Origin: Geodermatophilaceae bacterium
GTDB taxonomy: Bacteria; Actinomycetota; Actinomycetes; Mycobacteriales; Geodermatophilaceae
Length of the DNA stretch: 9,129 nucleotides
Direction: 5' to 3'
Assembly (NCBI GenBank): GCA_013811805.1
Contig: JACCUM010000400.1
Coordinates: 1-9,129, forward strand
Made by a program: the position numbers and the translations under genes. Of this stretch, positions 7,171 to 9,129 are shown in pieces (within the stretch, counting starts at the first letter, position 1; each line of letters begins with the position of its first letter). The notes below the pieces were generated by a model. It searched no databases, was not told the DNA's origin, and was given only the letters and a program-made list of their open reading frames with translations.

Positions 7171-7577
7171 AAGGACGGCGTCGATGCTGCGTTCGACGCC
7201 ATCGGGGGGCCCATTTCCTCCGCTCGTACCGATGCGCTACGTCCCGGCGGACACCTTGTGGCCTACGGGGCGGCCCGGGCCGTGAAAACGGACAGCGCAA
7301 CAGGTTGACCGCCGTCGCCAGCTTTCTCGCTGTGAAGCTGCTTGGGGTCGCACCCACCGATAAGTCGTCCACGTTGTACACCGCGACCAGCTTGGTCAAG
7401 CGCCAACCCGACGCATATCGAGAGGACCTCACCACGGTGCTTGATCTCCTGGCGGCGGAGCAGGTTCACCCCGTCATCGGCGAGCGGTTTCCACTTGCTC
7501 AGGTGGCCAGAGCGCACGAACTGCTCGCCCGTTCTTCGACCGGAAAGATCGTCTTGACCAGCGGCCACGAGCAATGA
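7171..7577 (+). pseudogene. Remnant of a medium-chain zinc-type/quinone oxidoreductase (MDR family)
   Basis: From 7171 the first frame reads KDGVDAAFDAIGGP, then LRPGGHLVAYG, the classic end of the NAD(P)-binding Rossmann domain of quinone-oxidoreductase-like MDR enzymes, and stops at TGA 7306-7308. A second frame, from about 7270-7305 to TGA 7575-7577, continues with LTAVASFLAVKLLG, then YREDLTTVLDLLA, HPVIGERFPLAQVARAHELL and STGKIVL, the family's C-terminal helix and closing motif. Joining the two needs a -1 shift, as a single-base deletion would cause. The first half or more of a roughly 320-residue enzyme, including the catalytic domain and glycine-rich dinucleotide loop, is absent, and marR begins where it should be. 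It is therefore a non-functional 5'-truncated fragment; a sequencing error could explain the frameshift but not the missing half. Confidence 0.8.
7177..7200. repeat. Perfect 8-base inverted repeat upstream of marR
   Basis: GGCGTCGA at 7177-7184 and TCGACGCC at 7193-7200 are exact reverse complements separated by 8 bases, 12 bases upstream of the marR ATG. Position and size would suit a MarR operator. The same bases encode GVDAAFDA in the dehydrogenase remnant, so the symmetry may be a by-product of conserved coding sequence. Confidence 0.25.
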
Positions 7578-7580
7578 GGC

Positions 7581-7730
7581 AACACCGCATTCCCCGACCT
7601 GCACATCACCACCGACGAGCTGATCGCCGACGCGGACTTGGTCTCGGGCTGACGGCGCGCGGTACCCATCAGGGTGTCTTCCAAGGGATACCGCACACCG
7701 GCAACCTCGTCACGTCGGCCTGCGGCACCA
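7581..7730 (+). pseudogene. Remnant of a SnoaL-like polyketide/ester cyclase
   Basis: Immediately after the dehydrogenase stop and in the same frame, 7587-7649 reads AFPDLHITTDELIADADLVSG and then meets TGA at 7650-7652. The -1 frame from 7649 continues LTARGTHQGVFQGIPHTG. Together these match the middle of SnoaL-like proteins, whose pattern is FPDLH, DLIA, a short strand, TARGTHQG and F-GIP-TG. After about 7715 similarity fades, and the frame ends at TAG 7790-7792. The N-terminal third, the C-terminal strand and the frame are lost, so this is a non-functional fragment. SnoaL-like proteins are small alpha+beta-barrel cyclases, hydrolases or orphan stress proteins, often found beside oxidoreductases and MarR or TetR regulators. 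Confidence 0.65.
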
Positions 7731-7789
7731 GCTCGGATGAGGGACCGCCGTGCAAGCCAATGAGACCGGCACGGCCGTCGAGCCGCGGG

Positions 7790-7795
7790 TAGCGT
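7790..7795 (+). promoter_or_regulatory. Candidate -10 element for rarA
   Basis: TAGCGT, preceded by GGG, matches TANNNT and resembles the GGGTAGCCT before the hydrolase operon. A start of transcription 7-9 bases downstream would fall at about 7802-7804, at the first of two GTG codons. No clear -35 is seen. Confidence 0.35.
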
Positions 7796-7803
7796 CTGGA
7801 GCC

Positions 7804-7825
7804 GTGAGCGAGCCGTGAGTGAGCC
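7804..7825 (+). repeat. 11-base tandem duplication spanning the rarA start codon
   Basis: GTGAGCGAGCC (7804-7814) is followed directly by GTGAGTGAGCC (7815-7825), one mismatch apart. The first copy reads M-S-E-P then TGA (7816-7818), which overlaps the second GTG (7815-7817). The second copy reads M-S-E-P and continues into RarA. Confidence 0.85.
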
Positions 7826-9129
7826 GGCCAGCCTCTTCGACGACGCTGCGGCGCAGAACGCGGCCGCTGCCGCCCCGTTGGCGGTCCGGATGCGCCCTCG
7901 GTCACTCGACGAGGTCGTCGGGCAGGACGCAGTCCTCGGCCCGGGGCGCCCGTTACGCCGTCTGGTGGATGCCGACGAGGGAATGTCGGTGATCCTCTAC
8001 GGGCCGCCCGGGACGGGTAAGACCACGTTGGCCCATGTGGTCTCACTCGCCACCAAGCGGACCTTCGTACAACTGTCCGCCCTCAACTCCGGAGTCAAGG
8101 ACGTTCGCGCGGTCATCGACACGGCGACGAAGGACCTGGGATTGACCGGACGGCGGACGGTGCTGTTCATCGACGAGGTACACCGCTTCTCCAAGACCCA
8201 ACAGGATTCACTGCTCTCGGCAGTGGAGAACCGGGTCGTCAGCCTGATCGCGGCCACGACGGAGAACCCATACTTCTCGGTGGTCAGCCCCCTGCTGTCC
8301 CGCTCGATCGTGCTCACCCTGGAACCGCTCGGCGGCGACGACGTGCGGACGTTGCTCCACCGCGCCCTGAGCGATCCACGCGGGTACGCCGGAGAGCTGA
8401 CCATGACTGCCGACGCCGAGGACCACGCGGTTCGAATCGGGGGAGGGGACGCGCGCCGCGCGCTGACCACGCTCGAGGCAGCGGCCAACGCGACGCGGGA
8501 CGAGGGGCTGACCGAGATCACGCTGTCGGTCGTCGAGCGCGCCGTCACCCAGGCTGCGGTTCGCTACGACCGTGACGGTGACCAGCACTATGACGTTGCC
8601 AGCGCTCTGATCAAGTCCATCCGCGGCAGTGACGTGGATGCCGCGCTGCACTATCTGGCCCGCATGGTGGAGGCCGGGGAGGACCCCCGGTTCATCGCCC
8701 GGCGCCTGGTCATCAGTGCGAGCGAGGACGTCGGCATGGCCGATCCCTCCGCGCTGCCCCTGGCCGTCGCGGCCTACACGGCGGTGTCCTTCATCGGTAT
8801 GCCCGAAGGCCGAATCCCGCTGGCCCAGGCGGTCGTGCATCTCGCGACGGCACCGAAGTCCAATGCCGCCTACCTCGCCATCGGCGCCGCGATCGAGGAC
8901 ATCCACCGGGGACTGGCGGGTCCAGTGCCTTTCCATCTTCGCGACTCGAGCTATTCCGGTGCTGCCAAGCTCGGCCACGGCAAGGGCTATATCTACTCCC
9001 ACGATGCGGGCTCCATGGCTGATCCGTACGGCGTCGTGGCACAGCAGTACGCGCCGGATACGGTCGATCGCCGGGACTACTACCAGCCGACCGAGCACGG
9101 CGCCGAGGCCGGCATGGTTGAGCGCTTGA
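7815..9129 (+). CDS. rarA: Replication-associated recombination protein A (RarA/MgsA), 3' end cut by window
   Basis: 438 codons are visible and the frame is still open at the edge, matching an expected length of about 450. RarA is a cytosolic AAA+ ATPase, related to clamp-loader subunits and eukaryotic Mgs1/WRNIP1, that acts at stalled replication forks. Residues 5-28 include the short conserved N-terminal SLFDDA and LAVRMRPRSLDEVVGQ. Walker A is GPPGTGKT at 63-70, Walker B LFIDEVHRF at 117-125 (D120, E121), sensor 1 ATTENPYF at 147-154, the arginine finger in LLSRS (R163), and sensor 2 in GGGDARRAL. The C-terminal tetramerisation domain follows, with YDRDGDQHYD, EDPRFIARRLVISASEDVG and YSGAAKLGHGKGYIY. 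GTG 7815 was chosen because it gives the conserved N-terminus; GGAG (7798-7801) is 13 bases away, rather far. Alternative translation from 7804 ends after four codons. Confidence 0.93.
   Translation, partial: MSEPASLFDDAAAQNAAAAAPLAVRMRPRSLDEVVGQDAVLGPGRPLRRLVDADEGMSVILYGPPGTGKTTLAHVVSLATKRTFVQLSALNSGVKDVRAVIDTATKDLGLTGRRTVLFIDEVHRFSKTQQDSLLSAVENRVVSLIAATTENPYFSVVSPLLSRSIVLTLEPLGGDDVRTLLHRALSDPRGYAGELTMTADAEDHAVRIGGGDARRALTTLEAAANATRDEGLTEITLSVVERAVTQAAVRYDRDGDQHYDVASALIKSIRGSDVDAALHYLARMVEAGEDPRFIARRLVISASEDVGMADPSALPLAVAAYTAVSFIGMPEGRIPLAQAVVHLATAPKSNAAYLAIGAAIEDIHRGLAGPVPFHLRDSSYSGAAKLGHGKGYIYSHDAGSMADPYGVVAQQYAPDTVDRRDYYQPTEHGAEAGMVERL

Noticed and set aside
7282..7308. Programmed -1 frameshift in the dehydrogenase remnant
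   Set aside because: GTG AAA ACG near the shift is not a canonical slippery heptamer, and the gene lacks its 5' half anyway, so mutation is the simpler cause.
8208..9098. Open frame of 296 codons on the minus strand within rarA
   Set aside because: Antisense shadow of the RarA coding sequence, with no family motifs.
1..9129. CRISPR array, tRNA or rRNA genes, insertion sequence
   Set aside because: No spaced direct repeats, no cloverleaf-like region, and no transposase or terminal inverted repeats were seen.

Overview
The window is high-GC DNA with GTG and TTG starts, GC-rich third codon positions and gene order typical of Actinobacteria. A PpiB-type cyclophilin gene diverges from a glyoxalase-II-like hydrolase gene that is followed by hisS. 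From memory this matches the Mycobacterium order ppiB (Rv2582) / Rv2581c / hisS (Rv2580c), with aspS and the rarA homologue (Rv2559c) further along. The hisS protein is not the mycobacterial form; it resembles the type I associate with Propionibacteriaceae-like actinobacteria. That lineage guess is tentative.

Layout. (1) 1-286, minus: membrane-anchored N-terminus of a peptidyl-prolyl isomerase, cut by the window edge. (2) 287-495: divergent promoter region. (3) 496-5431, plus: a compact four-gene cluster encoding a metallo-beta-lactamase-fold hydrolase, HisRS, AspRS and a class V aminotransferase, with gaps of 0, 9 and 10 bases, so probably one operon. (4) 5452-7165, minus: a MinD/ParA-type P-loop ATPase with a proline-rich N-terminus, downstream of a MarR-family regulator. 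(5) 7171-about 7730: a gene graveyard on the plus strand. It holds a 5'-truncated, frameshifted quinone-oxidoreductase-like dehydrogenase remnant, then a 5'-truncated, frameshifted SnoaL-like cyclase remnant. (6) 7815-9129, plus: rarA, a AAA+ replication-recombination ATPase, running off the right edge a few residues before its expected end.

Functionally the core is housekeeping: protein folding, aldehyde/thioester detoxification, two tRNA-charging enzymes, amino-acid transamination and replication-fork maintenance. AspRS carries residues associated with non-discriminating enzymes, which suggests Asn-tRNA(Asn) is made indirectly through GatCAB. The 5452-7800 segment between the aminotransferase and rarA looks like an accessory insertion or turnover site: its strand is opposite, its base composition between genes is more relaxed, and it contains two decayed gene fragments.

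I see no CRISPR array, tRNA, rRNA, insertion sequence or clear intrinsic terminator, and no convincing new biological system. The most unusual points are the degraded dehydrogenase and cyclase pieces, the MarR gene whose upstream region lies in that debris, a possibly type VII secretion-related (EspI-like) orphan ATPase, and an 11-base tandem duplication that copies the rarA start codon and makes a four-codon upstream frame.
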